DNA from: Terriglobia bacterium
GTDB taxonomy: Bacteria; Acidobacteriota; Terriglobia; Bryobacterales; Bryobacteraceae
NCBI GenBank assembly: GCA_020073615.1
Contig: JAIQEX010000029.1
Span: forward strand, 1 to 55,942
Length of the DNA: 55,942 nucleotides
Direction of reading: 5' to 3'
Positions 1 to 8,950 of the stretch are shown here, in pieces (position 1 is the first letter of the stretch; every line of letters starts with the position of its first letter). The position numbers and the translations under genes are program-made. The notes beneath the pieces were generated by a model. That model ran no database searches. It saw nothing but the letters and a program-made list of their open reading frames with translations, and had not been told where the DNA came from.

Positions 1-435
1 TACCGGACGCACTTCCTGGACCTGTTCTGGAGGCGTCCGCGGGCGGTGATGGCCGGGATGACCTTTCTGACCGCCCACTTTGCGTTTGCTCGTCTTGCGC
101 CGGCCGCGCTGCCGCGACTTGCCAGCCAATCCATCCGAGGACGGAGGTTTGGAAGAGTTGGTGGAATTCTTTTGGCGCGCCGCCAATTGCCGCTCCAGAT
201 CGGCGATCTGCTCTTCAGCGTCGGCGATCTGCTTTTCGCGCTCGACTACCTGCTTTTCGGCGTCCGCAATCTGCTTTTCGCGCTCGACTACTTTCCGGCG
301 GAGATCCTGGTTCTCTCGCAGTAACCGCTCGTTTTCGCGCCGCAACTGCTCACGGCTGGGCAGATTCGAGTGCCGATGCCGATTCGCAGATGCCCCTTGC
401 TTCTGCGTTCTCCGTCGAGGCCCTCTCGCACTCAT
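1..435 (-). mobile_element. IS66-family transposase (TnpC), N-terminal part, cut by window edge
   Basis: Reading the minus strand from an ATG at 435 gives 145 open codons running off the left edge. The N-terminus is basic. Residues about 26-90 form a charged coiled coil with the unit VVEREKQIADAE(K/E)Q given twice. It is followed by NSTNSSKPPSSDG and a basic stretch ending GGQKGHPGHHR. The NSS.KPPSSDG and GG(Q)KGHPGH motifs are hallmarks of the IS66 TnpC N-terminal leucine-zipper and zinc-binding region. The catalytic DDE domain lies outside the window, so I cannot say whether the element is intact. No TnpA or TnpB partner and no terminal inverted repeat could be identified between here and position 800. 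The start is uncertain because the frame stays open upstream of 435. Confidence 0.82.
208..291 (-). repeat. 42-bp direct repeat (2 copies) inside the transposase coiled coil
   Basis: Two adjacent 42-bp units (291-250 and 249-208 on the minus strand) differ at only a few positions. Each encodes the 14 residues VVEREKQIADAE(K/E)Q, that is two heptads. A partial third unit (IADLERQ) follows. This is an in-frame duplication that lengthens the dimerisation zipper by whole heptads. Confidence 0.75.
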
Positions 436-800
436 CCACCATACGGTAAACGATCCGGCGAGGTTTGTCCAGCAAAATCGACACGGGTACTTGAACTGTT
501 ACGAAAATGTGGAGAGAGTTCAAGAAGGAGGCGGACGTACCGGCCAATCAAGCCCGAAGAGTCATCCCCGAATCAGGACGAAGCGCTTGGCGACCCCGCC
601 GTCCTGCAACGTCGTCTGAGCGCAGCGGCCACGCGCAGCGCGCATCCATTCTGCTACGCTTATTGCCGGGAGGTTTGCTGCCGGGGAAGACGATAATCAT
701 CACGAGGGTTAAGCCAGTGGTGGTACGTTTAGGCCTTCATGCAGGCCACCGGCATGGTGAACGATCATGTGGTGGGTTGCTTCCGGCACGCGGAGCTGCG
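436..800. other. Stretch of 365 bp without a convincing gene
   Basis: Short open frames occur on both strands here, but none has a recognisable family, codon pattern or ribosome binding site. The region is less GC-rich around 470-520 than its neighbours. It probably holds the left flank of the IS66 element and the upstream region of the alkyltransferase-like gene. I could not find a clear inverted-repeat end or a target-site duplication. Confidence 0.4.
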
Positions 801-1166
801 ATGATCCGGAAACTGACCGCGAGCGAGGCGGCGCGCCGCCTGATGCGCGCGCCCAAGAGCGCGCAGCGCGATGCCGCCATACGCAAGACCATCCGGCAGA
901 TCCCGCGCGGCAAAGTGGCCACCTACTCCCAGGTGGCGGCCGCGGCCGGTTATCCGCTGTATCACCGGCAGGTGGCACAACTGCTGCGCGGCGCGGGCGG
1001 CACGCTGCCGTGGCAGCGCGTGGTGGGGGCCGGCGGCCAGATCAAGCTGAAGTACGAGGCCGGCCTCGAACAGCGCACGCGCCTGGAGATGGAGGGCGTG
1101 CGTTTTCGCGGCAAGCGCGTGGATATGGTGGAACATCAGCACTACTTCCGGGGTTGGGAATATTAG
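801..1166 (+). CDS. Alkyltransferase-like protein (ATL, MGMT-type DNA-binding domain)
   Basis: The 121-residue product matches the C-terminal DNA-binding domain of O6-methylguanine-DNA methyltransferase: IRQIPRGKVATYSQVAAAAG, then the recognition helix region with RQVAQLLR. In true methyltransferases the active site reads PCHR(V/I). Here it reads PWQRVV, with Trp71 replacing the catalytic Cys. This is the defining change of ATL proteins, which bind O6-alkylguanine without repairing it and flag it for nucleotide excision repair. The ATG at 801 is preferred to the longer open frame (from 507) because family homology begins right after it and a GGAG lies about 7 nt upstream. A methyltransferase activity is not expected. 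The last 20 residues (VDMVEHQHYFRGWEY) are a usual tail for ATLs. Confidence 0.85.
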   Translation: MIRKLTASEAARRLMRAPKSAQRDAAIRKTIRQIPRGKVATYSQVAAAAGYPLYHRQVAQLLRGAGGTLPWQRVVGAGGQIKLKYEAGLEQRTRLEMEGVRFRGKRVDMVEHQHYFRGWEY

Positions 1167-1371
1167 AATACCGGCCTAAGAAGTGCTAATAGTTTGGCGC
1201 AATGTTATTCGCGGCTGCACTCGCTCTAGCGATACCCCTGCATTTTGAGCCGAATCGGGGACAGGCCCCGGCTTCCACGCTTACGTTGCAGCGGCGCCCC
1301 TGTATACGCTGTTTCTTTCCGACACAGGCATTACCATGCGGCAGGAGTAACACGGTGAAACTGGCGGTCCA

Positions 1372-4071
1372 ATGAGAGCCTCGTCGAGCTTCGGGCGCGT
1401 CGTTCTCACTTTGATACTGTCCGGCTGCGCGCTGGGCCAGCCCTACACGATTTCGACCTTCGCCGGCGGCGGGCTGCCGGTCAACATTCCGGCCACTTCG
1501 GCCAGCCTCGGGGGCGTGGGCGGGGTGGCAGCCGATCACTCGGGGAATCTTTTCATAGTGAGCGGCCTGAACGTGGTGCTGCGCCTGGACGCCGCGAGCA
1601 AGGTGCTGACTCTGCTCGCGGGCAACGGGACCGCGGGTTTCAGCGGCGACAACGGGCCGGCCATCAATGCTCAGTTCGCCGGGCCTCCGGAGGGCATAGC
1701 CGTCGACTCCGCCGGCAACGTCTACCTCGCCGACTCCGGCAATAACCGCATCCGCAAGGTTTCGAACGGCGTGATCACGACCGTGGCGGGCACCGGAGCG
1801 TCCGGCTTTGCGGGCGACGGCGGCGCGGCCCCGAGCGCCATCCTGAACTTTCCCATCGGCCTCTCCTTCGATTCGGCGGGCAACCTGTACTTTTCGGACT
1901 CGCGCAACCGCCGCGTCCGCAAGATCTCGGACGGCGTGATCACTACCGTAGCGGGAACTGGCACGTTCGGCTTCGATGAGGAGGGCGGTCCGGCCATCGC
2001 CGCCCAATTGAGCGCTCCCGGCGTCACCACTGTGGACTCCGCGGGCAACCTCTACTTCGTGGACTCGGCCAGTGCCGCTAATGTCGGTACTTCCAGCATC
2101 ATCCTGAAGGTGTCGAACGGGGTGCTCACGAGAATACCAGTGGGACTCAACGGCGGATCGCGAACCTCCTTCGACCTGGCCGGGGACACGGCGGGCAACA
2201 TTTACATCGCGGACTCCGCCTTCCGCGGCGTCTTGAAGCTCTCGAACGGGTTGATCACCGCGGTTGCGGGAAACGGCACTGCGGGCTTCAGGGGCGATGG
2301 CGGCCCGGCCACTCTCGCCCAGTTGAGCGATTCGTTGGCCATTGCTGTGGACCCTGCGGGCAACCTGTACATCGCGGACAGCGGGAACAACCGCATCCGC
2401 GAGGTGTCGGCCGGCGTCATTACGACCGTGGCGGGGAACGGTACCGTCAATTTCGGCGGCGACAGCGGGCCCGCCGCGAGCGCCCAGTTGAACTCGCCCA
2501 CCGGCGTTGCGGTGGATGCCGCCGGCAGCGTCTATATTGCGGACTCGCAGAATAACCGTGTCCGCAAAGTGTCGGGCGGAGTGATCGCCACGGTGGCGGA
2601 GGTGAGCGGCAAGGACATCGCCGTGGATGGCGCGGGCAACCTGTACATCGCCGACCCGGCCGGCAACGTCGTCCGCAAAGTGTCGAATGGCGTGATCACG
2701 ACGGTGGCGGGAACCGGGACAAGCGGCTTCAGGGGCGACGGCGGCGCGGCCACCGAGGCCCAGTTGAGAATACCGTCCGGCGTCGCGGTGGACGCGTTGG
2801 GCAGCTTGTACATCGCGGACCTGGGTAACGTTCGCATCCGCAAGGTGTCGGGCGGCGTGATCTCGACGGTGGCGGGCAACGGGAAGTTCGGCTTCGCGGG
2901 CGATGGCGGCGCGGCCACCGACGCCCAGTTGAGAATACCGTCCGGGGTGGCCGTGGACTCCGCCGGCAACCTTTACATCGCCGATCAATTCAACGGCCGC
3001 ATCCGCAAGGTGTCGAACGGCGTGATCTCGACCGTCGTTGCGGGCTTGACCTCCCCCAGCAAGATTGCCCTTAACGCCGCGGGCAGCCTCTACATCACGG
3101 ACGCGAATCGCATCCGCAAAGTGACGAATGGCGCGATCGAGACAGTGGCGGGCAGCGGAGTGGCGGGTTTCAGCGGCGATGGCGGCGAGGCCACCAGCGC
3201 GCGGTTGAACCAGCCCGCGGGCATCGCCGTGGACGCCGCCGGCAATGTGTACGTGGCCGACACCGGGAACAACCGCATCCGCGTATTGACGCCTGGCGTC
3301 CCTCCTCCCGTGCTGGCAATCAACGCGGGCAGTGTCGTCAACGCAGCCAGCTTTGTGCCGGGAGTGCCGTTGGTGCCAGGCAGCATTGCCAGCGTCTTCG
3401 GAAGTTTCCTCGAAAGCTCGCTCACCACCGCCGCCGGCACGCCCCTTCCCGATAACCTGGCCGGGCTTTCCGTCGAGTTCGGCAACGGGCAAAGGGCGCC
3501 ACTGTTTGCCGTCACGGGCGGGCAGGTGAACTTCCAGGTTCCATGGGAACTGGCCGGACCGTTACAGACAACGCTTTCCGCCACGGTGAACGGCCAGGCC
3601 AGCGCCGGTCAATTCATGAACCTGGCGCCCTTTGCGCCGGGAATCTTCACCCTGAATGCGCAGGGGACCGGGCAGGGGGCGATCCTCGATAACGCTACCG
3701 GCCGGCTGGTGGATGCATCGAATCCGGCGATCGCCGGCAGCACGGTCATCCAGATCTACTGCACGGGTCTGGGCGCGGTGACCAACCAGCCGCCGAGCGG
3801 CTCGCCGGCGCTGAGCGACCCGCTCTCGCGCACCACGACCACTCCGGAGGTCGCCATCGGGTTCGTCGGGTTCGTCGCGGCCTTCGGCATTGGAATCCCT
3901 GCCCCAGTGCTGTTTTCCGGGCTGGCGCCGGGGTTTGTGGGGGTGTACCAGGTGAACGTGCTGGTGCCGGCGGCGCTAACCAGCAATGCGGGCGGGCAGG
4001 TATTTCCCGTGGATGTCTTTATGACCATCGGTGGCGCCGGGTCGAACGTTGCCAGCATCGTGGTGAAATAA
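1372..4071 (+). CDS. Secreted 12-unit NHL-repeat protein with Solibacter C-terminal domain (copy 1)
   Basis: 899 residues. An N-terminal hydrophobic signal (VVLTLILSGCALGQ) is followed by about 620 residues holding twelve NHL units. Each has the core (N/S)(L/V)Y(I/V/L)ADSGNNR(I/V)RKV, alternating with NGVITTVAGNGT.GFSGDGG linkers. Twelve units fit two six-bladed beta-propellers. The last ~240 residues begin VVNAASFVPG..PGSIASVFG and continue with QVNFQVPWEL and IYCTGLGAVTNQPP, typical of the TIGR03437 Solibacter C-terminal domain. Function is unknown; NHL propellers usually bind proteins or sugars. GCALG near the signal end could also be a lipobox. It stands 1 bp from a paralogue of the same architecture, so the two are probably co-transcribed. 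No catalytic motif was seen. Confidence 0.88.
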   Translation: MRASSSFGRVVLTLILSGCALGQPYTISTFAGGGLPVNIPATSASLGGVGGVAADHSGNLFIVSGLNVVLRLDAASKVLTLLAGNGTAGFSGDNGPAINAQFAGPPEGIAVDSAGNVYLADSGNNRIRKVSNGVITTVAGTGASGFAGDGGAAPSAILNFPIGLSFDSAGNLYFSDSRNRRVRKISDGVITTVAGTGTFGFDEEGGPAIAAQLSAPGVTTVDSAGNLYFVDSASAANVGTSSIILKVSNGVLTRIPVGLNGGSRTSFDLAGDTAGNIYIADSAFRGVLKLSNGLITAVAGNGTAGFRGDGGPATLAQLSDSLAIAVDPAGNLYIADSGNNRIREVSAGVITTVAGNGTVNFGGDSGPAASAQLNSPTGVAVDAAGSVYIADSQNNRVRKVSGGVIATVAEVSGKDIAVDGAGNLYIADPAGNVVRKVSNGVITTVAGTGTSGFRGDGGAATEAQLRIPSGVAVDALGSLYIADLGNVRIRKVSGGVISTVAGNGKFGFAGDGGAATDAQLRIPSGVAVDSAGNLYIADQFNGRIRKVSNGVISTVVAGLTSPSKIALNAAGSLYITDANRIRKVTNGAIETVAGSGVAGFSGDGGEATSARLNQPAGIAVDAAGNVYVADTGNNRIRVLTPGVPPPVLAINAGSVVNAASFVPGVPLVPGSIASVFGSFLESSLTTAAGTPLPDNLAGLSVEFGNGQRAPLFAVTGGQVNFQVPWELAGPLQTTLSATVNGQASAGQFMNLAPFAPGIFTLNAQGTGQGAILDNATGRLVDASNPAIAGSTVIQIYCTGLGAVTNQPPSGSPALSDPLSRTTTTPEVAIGFVGFVAAFGIGIPAPVLFSGLAPGFVGVYQVNVLVPAALTSNAGGQVFPVDVFMTIGGAGSNVASIVVK

Positions 4072-4072
4072 A

Positions 4073-6781
4073 ATGCGCGCGCGAACCGTAGTTCTCATGT
4101 TGGCTCTGTGCGGCTGGGCAGCGGGCCAGAGCTATACGATTGCGACATTCGCCGGCGGCGGCCTGCCGGTGAACATTCCCGCCACCTCGGCCAGCGTTGG
4201 GATTGTGGGCGGCGTGGCCGTGGACCGGGCGAGCAACATTTTTCTGGTGAGCGTGACGCACAACGCGGTGCTGCGCATGGACGCCGCCAGCAAGGTGTTG
4301 ACCCTGGCCGCGGGCAACGGGACCACAGGTTACAGCGGCGACAATGGTCCGGCCGTCAACGCTCAGTTCGCCGGTCCGCCGGACATCGCCGTGGATTCCG
4401 CCGGCAACCTGTACCTCGCCGACTCCGGCAACAACCGCATCCGCAAGGTCTCGAACGGCGTCATCACTACCGTGGTGGGAACCGGGGCGTCCGGCTTTGC
4501 GGGCGACGGCGGCCCGGCCTCGGGCGCCATTCTGAACTTTCCCGTCGGCATTTCGGTCGACGCGGCCGGCAACCTCTACTTTGCGGATTCCGGTAACCTC
4601 CGCGTCCGCAAGGTGTCGAAAGGCGTCATCACCACCGTGGCGGGAAATGGAACGGCCGGCTTTGGCGGCGATGGCGGCCCGGCCATCAGCGCCCAGTTGA
4701 ACGGTCCCAGCGCCACGGCGGTCGATGCGGCGGGCAGCCTCTACTTCGCGGACACGGACAAAACCGACATCGGAAATTTCAGCCGCATCCTGAAGGTGTC
4801 GAACGGGGTGATCGCGAGCTGCGCTATCACGGGGCCATTCGGCGAGCTCGATACCTCCTTCGGCCTCGCCGCGGACACGGCAGGCAACCTCTACATCGCG
4901 GACTCCGCCTTCCACGGCGTCTTGAAGCTTGCGAACGGAGTGGTCACCGCCGTGGCGGGAAACGGGACCGTGGGCTTCAGCGGCGATGGCGGCCCGGCCA
5001 CCAGCGCCCAGTTGAGCCAATCGTTCTCGATCGCCGTAGATTCGGCGGGCAACCTGCACATAGCAGACCGGCGGAATAACCGCGTCCGCGAGGTGTCCGG
5101 CGGCGTGATCAATACCGTGGCGGGAAACGGAGCGGTCAGCTTCGGCGGCGATGGCGGTCCCGCCACGAGCGCGCAGTTGAACGCGCCCGCCAGTGTGGCG
5201 GTGGACGCCGCAGGCAACCTGGACCTTGCGGACGGCCTGAACTTTCGCGTCCGCAAGGTGTCGAATGGAGTGATCGCCACGGTGGCGGGCACCACCGGGT
5301 TGAACATCAGCGATATCGCCGTGGATGCCGCGGGCAACCTGTACATCGCCGACTCGACGGGCGACCGCGTTCGCAGGGTATCGAACGGCGTCGTCACCAC
5401 CGTGGCGGGCAACGGGACGGCGGGCTTCAGCGGCGATGGCGGCGCGGCGACCGCCGCCCAGTTGAACGCGCCCGATGGCGTTACCGTGGATGCGTCGGGC
5501 AACTTATACATTGCGGACCGTGGGAACAGCCGGGTCCGCAAGGTGTCGGCCGGCGTGATCGCTACTGTGGCAGGAAACGGAACAGCCGGCTTCGACGGCA
5601 ACGTCGGCGACGGCGGTGCGGCCATCGACGCCCGGTTGAACGATCCGTTTCGCCTTGCCGTGGACGCCGCGGGCAACCTGTACATTGCGGATTCCGGCCG
5701 TGTCCGCAGGGTATCCAACGGCGTGATCACGACGGTGGCGGGCAATGGGCAGTTCAGCTTTAGCGGCGACGGCGGCCCGGCCATCAACGCCGGATTTAGT
5801 CCCGGGAGGATTGCCGTGGACTCCGTCGGCAACCTCTTCATCACGGATACTAATCGCATCCGCAAGGTGTCGAGTGGAGTGATCGACACGGTGGCGGGCG
5901 ATGGGGCGTCCGGCTTCAGCGGCGATGGCGGCCCGGCCACCAGCGCCCGGTTGAGCCCGGCCGGCATCGCCGTGGACTCCGCCGGCAAAGTGTACTTTGC
6001 AGACTTTGGGGCCAACCGCATCCGGGTATTGACGCCGGGCGCTCCCGTGTTGGCGATCGACCCCAGCGGTGTGGTGAACGGAGCGAGCTTCGTGCCGGGA
6101 ATGCCGGTGGTCGCGGGAAGCATCGCCAGCGTCTTCGGAGGTTTTCTGGAAAGCTCGCTGACCACGGCCGGGGGCGTGCCGCTTCCCGACAATCTGGCCG
6201 GGCTGTCGGTCCAGTTCGCCAGCGGGCAAAAGGCGCCGCTGTTTGCGGTCACCGGCCAGCAGGTGAACTTGCAGGTTCCCTGGGAACTGGCGGGATCGTC
6301 GCAGGCTTCCTTTTCGGTCTCAGGGAACGGCCAGACCAGCGCCGCACAGACCATGGGCCTGGCGCCCTTCGCACCGGGAATCTTCATCGTGAACCGGCAG
6401 GCTCCCGTGGGTGCGATCCTCGACAACGCCACCGGCCTGCTGGTCGATTCCACGCACCCGGCGGTCAGCGGCAGCACGGTGATCCAGATCTACTGCACGG
6501 GCCTGGGCGCGGTGACCAACCAGCCGCCCAGCGGCTCGCCGGCCTTGAGCGACCCGCTCTCGCGCACCACCGCCACGCCCACGGTGACCCTCCGTTTCAT
6601 TGGCCCCGCCGTCCCGGCGCAGGTGCTGTTCTCCGGCCTGGCGCCCGGGCTGGTGGGTGTGTACCAGGTGAACGCGCTGGTGCCGGCGGGGTTGCCATGC
6701 TCGAGTCTGTGCGTCCCCGTGGCGGTGCAGATCTCGATTGGCGGCGCGGTGTCGAACACGGCAGATATCGCGGTGAAGTAA
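4073..6781 (+). CDS. Secreted 12-unit NHL-repeat protein with Solibacter C-terminal domain (copy 2)
   Basis: 902 residues, starting one base after the stop of its paralogue. It has a signal peptide (TVVLMLALCGWAAGQ), twelve NHL units in the same order, and the same C-terminal domain (VVNGASFVPG, SIASVFGGFLESSL, QVNLQVPWEL, YCTGLGAVTNQPP). Even unusual blades are shared: blade 4 has an insertion before ILKVSNGV, and blade 5 reads ADSAF(R/H)GVLKL in both. This shows whole-gene tandem duplication rather than independent repeat growth. Most blade-surface positions differ, suggesting divergence after duplication. It is likely exported and may act at the cell surface; the ligand is unknown. It ends 8 bp before the convergent oxidoreductase gene. 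Confidence 0.88.
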   Translation: MRARTVVLMLALCGWAAGQSYTIATFAGGGLPVNIPATSASVGIVGGVAVDRASNIFLVSVTHNAVLRMDAASKVLTLAAGNGTTGYSGDNGPAVNAQFAGPPDIAVDSAGNLYLADSGNNRIRKVSNGVITTVVGTGASGFAGDGGPASGAILNFPVGISVDAAGNLYFADSGNLRVRKVSKGVITTVAGNGTAGFGGDGGPAISAQLNGPSATAVDAAGSLYFADTDKTDIGNFSRILKVSNGVIASCAITGPFGELDTSFGLAADTAGNLYIADSAFHGVLKLANGVVTAVAGNGTVGFSGDGGPATSAQLSQSFSIAVDSAGNLHIADRRNNRVREVSGGVINTVAGNGAVSFGGDGGPATSAQLNAPASVAVDAAGNLDLADGLNFRVRKVSNGVIATVAGTTGLNISDIAVDAAGNLYIADSTGDRVRRVSNGVVTTVAGNGTAGFSGDGGAATAAQLNAPDGVTVDASGNLYIADRGNSRVRKVSAGVIATVAGNGTAGFDGNVGDGGAAIDARLNDPFRLAVDAAGNLYIADSGRVRRVSNGVITTVAGNGQFSFSGDGGPAINAGFSPGRIAVDSVGNLFITDTNRIRKVSSGVIDTVAGDGASGFSGDGGPATSARLSPAGIAVDSAGKVYFADFGANRIRVLTPGAPVLAIDPSGVVNGASFVPGMPVVAGSIASVFGGFLESSLTTAGGVPLPDNLAGLSVQFASGQKAPLFAVTGQQVNLQVPWELAGSSQASFSVSGNGQTSAAQTMGLAPFAPGIFIVNRQAPVGAILDNATGLLVDSTHPAVSGSTVIQIYCTGLGAVTNQPPSGSPALSDPLSRTTATPTVTLRFIGPAVPAQVLFSGLAPGLVGVYQVNALVPAGLPCSSLCVPVAVQISIGGAVSNTADIAVK

Positions 6782-6788
6782 GTACTGC

Positions 6789-7799
6789 TCAAAGCACCAC
6801 CTTCTCCCCCGTGCGGCAGGAGCGGTAGACCGCATCCACCACCTCCAGCGCCTGGTATCCTTCCTCGCCCGAAACCAGCGGGGGCCGGCCGTGCAGGATG
6901 GCGTCGCCGAAGTCCCGGAACTGGCGCTCGAAGGGCTCGAGCGAAATCGCCATGGGGTCGGACGCGCCGGAGGCCGCGTGGGTGGCCACGGGCGCCGCCT
7001 CGCCGGAATCGCCTTCCACGTCCCACGCCGTGAGTTGGTCGCCGGAGATCACCGCCGTCCCTTTCGTGCCGTGGAATTCGGTTCGCTCCGTGTACCCCGG
7101 CCAGAAGGCCGTCGCGGCCTGGATCACGCCGGTCGCGCCGCTGGCGTAGCGCACCACGGCGTTGACCACGTCCTCCGATTCGATGCGGTGCCGCGCGCCC
7201 AGTTGCCAGGCGCCGAAAAGCTCCGCTACCGGTCCGGCCAGCCACCGCAGCAGGTCCACCTGGTGGATCGCCTGGGTGATCAGCGCTCCGCCGCCCTCGG
7301 TCTTCCAACTCCCCTTGATCGGCCGCGCGTAGTATTCCGGCGGCCGGTACCACTTCACGTAGCAGTCGCACTCCAGCAGTTTGCCCAACCGCCCCGCCGC
7401 GATCGCGCGCGAGAGGAACCGGCCGGCTTCGTCGAACCGGTGCTGGCTCACCACGCCCAGCAGGATGCCGCCCGAGCGCGCGGTCTCGATCATTTGGCGC
7501 GCGGCCGCGAGCGAGGTCGCAATGGGCTTCTGCACCTGCACGTGCTTCTTCGTTTGGGCGCACAGGGCGACCGGCTCGAGGCGGAAATCGGGAAACGTGC
7601 ACACGTCCACGTAATCCACTTCCGCGTGGCGGCAGACCTCTTGATACGTGCTTACGAACTCCACGCCGTGCTGCTCCGCGAACCTGCGTCCCGAGGCTTC
7701 GTCAATGTCCGTGCAGACGGTCAGCCGGTACCCGATATTCCGGTAGGCGCGCGCGTGCATGTGCGAGATGGCGCCGGTGCCGATGATGCCGACCCTCAT
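6789..7799 (-). CDS. Gfo/Idh/MocA-family NAD(P)-dependent oxidoreductase
   Basis: The product starts MRVGIIGTGAISHMHARAY, a Rossmann GxGxxx dinucleotide site. VQVQKPIATS follows near residue 95, the family's (E)KP motif carrying the conserved lysine, here with Q for E. The second domain holds GGGALITQAIHQVDLLRWLAG, with the conserved His region that in this family helps catalysis. Such enzymes oxidise or reduce sugars, inositols and similar hydroxy compounds; the substrate cannot be read from sequence. I chose the Met at 7799 because the family core begins there, although a Met four codons upstream (7811) is possible. There is no clear ribosome binding site for either. The gene is divergent from the PPIase gene at 7877. 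Confidence 0.88.
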   Translation of the reverse strand: MRVGIIGTGAISHMHARAYRNIGYRLTVCTDIDEASGRRFAEQHGVEFVSTYQEVCRHAEVDYVDVCTFPDFRLEPVALCAQTKKHVQVQKPIATSLAAARQMIETARSGGILLGVVSQHRFDEAGRFLSRAIAAGRLGKLLECDCYVKWYRPPEYYARPIKGSWKTEGGGALITQAIHQVDLLRWLAGPVAELFGAWQLGARHRIESEDVVNAVVRYASGATGVIQAATAFWPGYTERTEFHGTKGTAVISGDQLTAWDVEGDSGEAAPVATHAASGASDPMAISLEPFERQFRDFGDAILHGRPPLVSGEEGYQALEVVDAVYRSCRTGEKVVL

Positions 7800-7876
7800 G
7801 AGAAGGACCATTCTACCGGACGCGCGGCGCCTCCGGCCAAATGCGCCCCCACCGGTTACAATGAGGGTTCACCCCC

Positions 7877-8905
7877 ATGAAGAGCTATTCCGCATTCTTC
7901 GCCGCGCTGCTGGCCGCGTTAGCCGGGACGGCATGCAAGCACGCGCCTCCGGCTAATGTCGCCGCCGAGGTGAACGGACACGCCATCACCAACGCGGAGC
8001 TGGAGAAAATCTACCAGACGCAGTACCCGCAGACGGCCGAAGACTCCAATGCCGACCAGGTCATGACGCAGAAGCTCGATCTGCTGACCAGGCTCATCAC
8101 CAACGAGATCATGTGGCAGCGCGCCGAACAGCTCGGCCTGACCGCCGTGGACGCCGACGTCGCCACCGAGCTCAATAAGATGAAGGCGCCCTACACCAAG
8201 GAGGAATTCGACCGCCAGCTTGCCGACCGCCACATGAGCGTGGACGATTTGAAGGCCCAGATCCGGCGCGACCTCACCGTGGAAAAACTGGTGAACCGCG
8301 AAATCACCTCGCACATCACCATCACCGACGCCGACGTGGCCAATTTTTATGCCGCCAACAAGCCCAGCTTCAATTACACCGAGCCGCGCGTGCACCTGGC
8401 GCAGATCGTGGTCACGCCCACGCCCGATCCCAACGTGCGCAACCTGAAAAACAGCAAGGCCCAGAACGACGGCGAAGCCCGGACCAAGATTGCCGATCTC
8501 CTGCGGCGCCTGCAGCACGGGGAAGATTTCAGCGCGCTGGCGCAAAATTATTCCGAAGACGCCAATAGCGCCCCCAACGGAGGCGATATGGGGTTCATCC
8601 CGGAATCGCAGATGCAGAAAGCCAGCCCCGAACTGCGCAAGCTGCTCGATTCCATTCAGCCCGGCGGCATCTCTCCGGTGATCCCCACGCAGGACGCCTA
8701 CCGCATCATGAAGGTTTTCTCGCGGGAGCCGGCCGGACAGCGCGATTTAAACGACCCGCGCGTGCAGCAATACATCCGCGACACCCTGCTCAACCGCAAG
8801 GATCAGCTTCTGCGGGCGGCGTTTTACGAAGTGGCCCGCAACAATTCCAAGATTGAGAATTATCTGGCGCGTTCCATCGTGGAGAACGCCGGGAAAAACA
8901 AGTAA
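7877..8905 (+). CDS. Parvulin-type peptidyl-prolyl isomerase, SurA/PrsA-like, probable lipoprotein
   Basis: 342 residues. The hydrophobic N-terminus ends in LAGTAC with a Cys at residue 20, consistent with a lipobox or at least a signal peptide. Residues ~30-165 are a helical SurA_N-like chaperone region (VNGHAITNAELEKIYQTQ). Residues ~165-280 form a parvulin domain, with PRVHLAQIVV, the linker EDFSALAQNYSED, NGGDMGFIPE and the closing PGGISPVI. This is the standard layout of periplasmic folding factors that help outer-membrane or secreted proteins. A set of large secreted beta-rich proteins in the same window would be plausible clients, but that is inference. The nearest gene downstream (8951-9496) runs in the opposite direction. 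Confidence 0.9.
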   Translation: MKSYSAFFAALLAALAGTACKHAPPANVAAEVNGHAITNAELEKIYQTQYPQTAEDSNADQVMTQKLDLLTRLITNEIMWQRAEQLGLTAVDADVATELNKMKAPYTKEEFDRQLADRHMSVDDLKAQIRRDLTVEKLVNREITSHITITDADVANFYAANKPSFNYTEPRVHLAQIVVTPTPDPNVRNLKNSKAQNDGEARTKIADLLRRLQHGEDFSALAQNYSEDANSAPNGGDMGFIPESQMQKASPELRKLLDSIQPGGISPVIPTQDAYRIMKVFSREPAGQRDLNDPRVQQYIRDTLLNRKDQLLRAAFYEVARNNSKIENYLARSIVENAGKNK

Positions 8906-8940
8906 GAGCCTCGTCCTTCCCCCGGTCCCTGGCCCCCAGC
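8906..8940. repeat. C-rich intergenic repeat (inverse of GGGGCCAGGGGCC type)
   Basis: Right after the PPIase stop lies a C-rich tract with CCCCCGGTCCCTGGCCCCCAG. On the minus strand it reads CTGGGGGCCAGGGACC. It resembles the G-rich tracts at 26124-26160 and 35551-35606, which also begin directly after a stop codon. Confidence 0.5.
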
Positions 8941-8950
8941 CCCTGTGTGG

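Noticed and set aside
350-547. 65-codon minus-strand frame overlapping the transposase start
   Set aside because: No TnpB motif and a different frame from the TnpC reading; too short and featureless to support as an IS66 helper gene.
1186-3492. 768-codon open frame on the minus strand opposite the first NHL gene (and similar long ones at 4019-5059 and 4891-6477)
   Set aside because: They are antisense shadows caused by the repeated GC-biased codons of the NHL units. They have Arg/Gly/His-rich composition, no family motif, and the plus-strand reading is fully explained.
1600-6000. Regularly spaced repeats resembling a CRISPR or satellite array
   Set aside because: The period (~150-170 bp) and content are those of coding NHL blades; repeats are degenerate and in frame.
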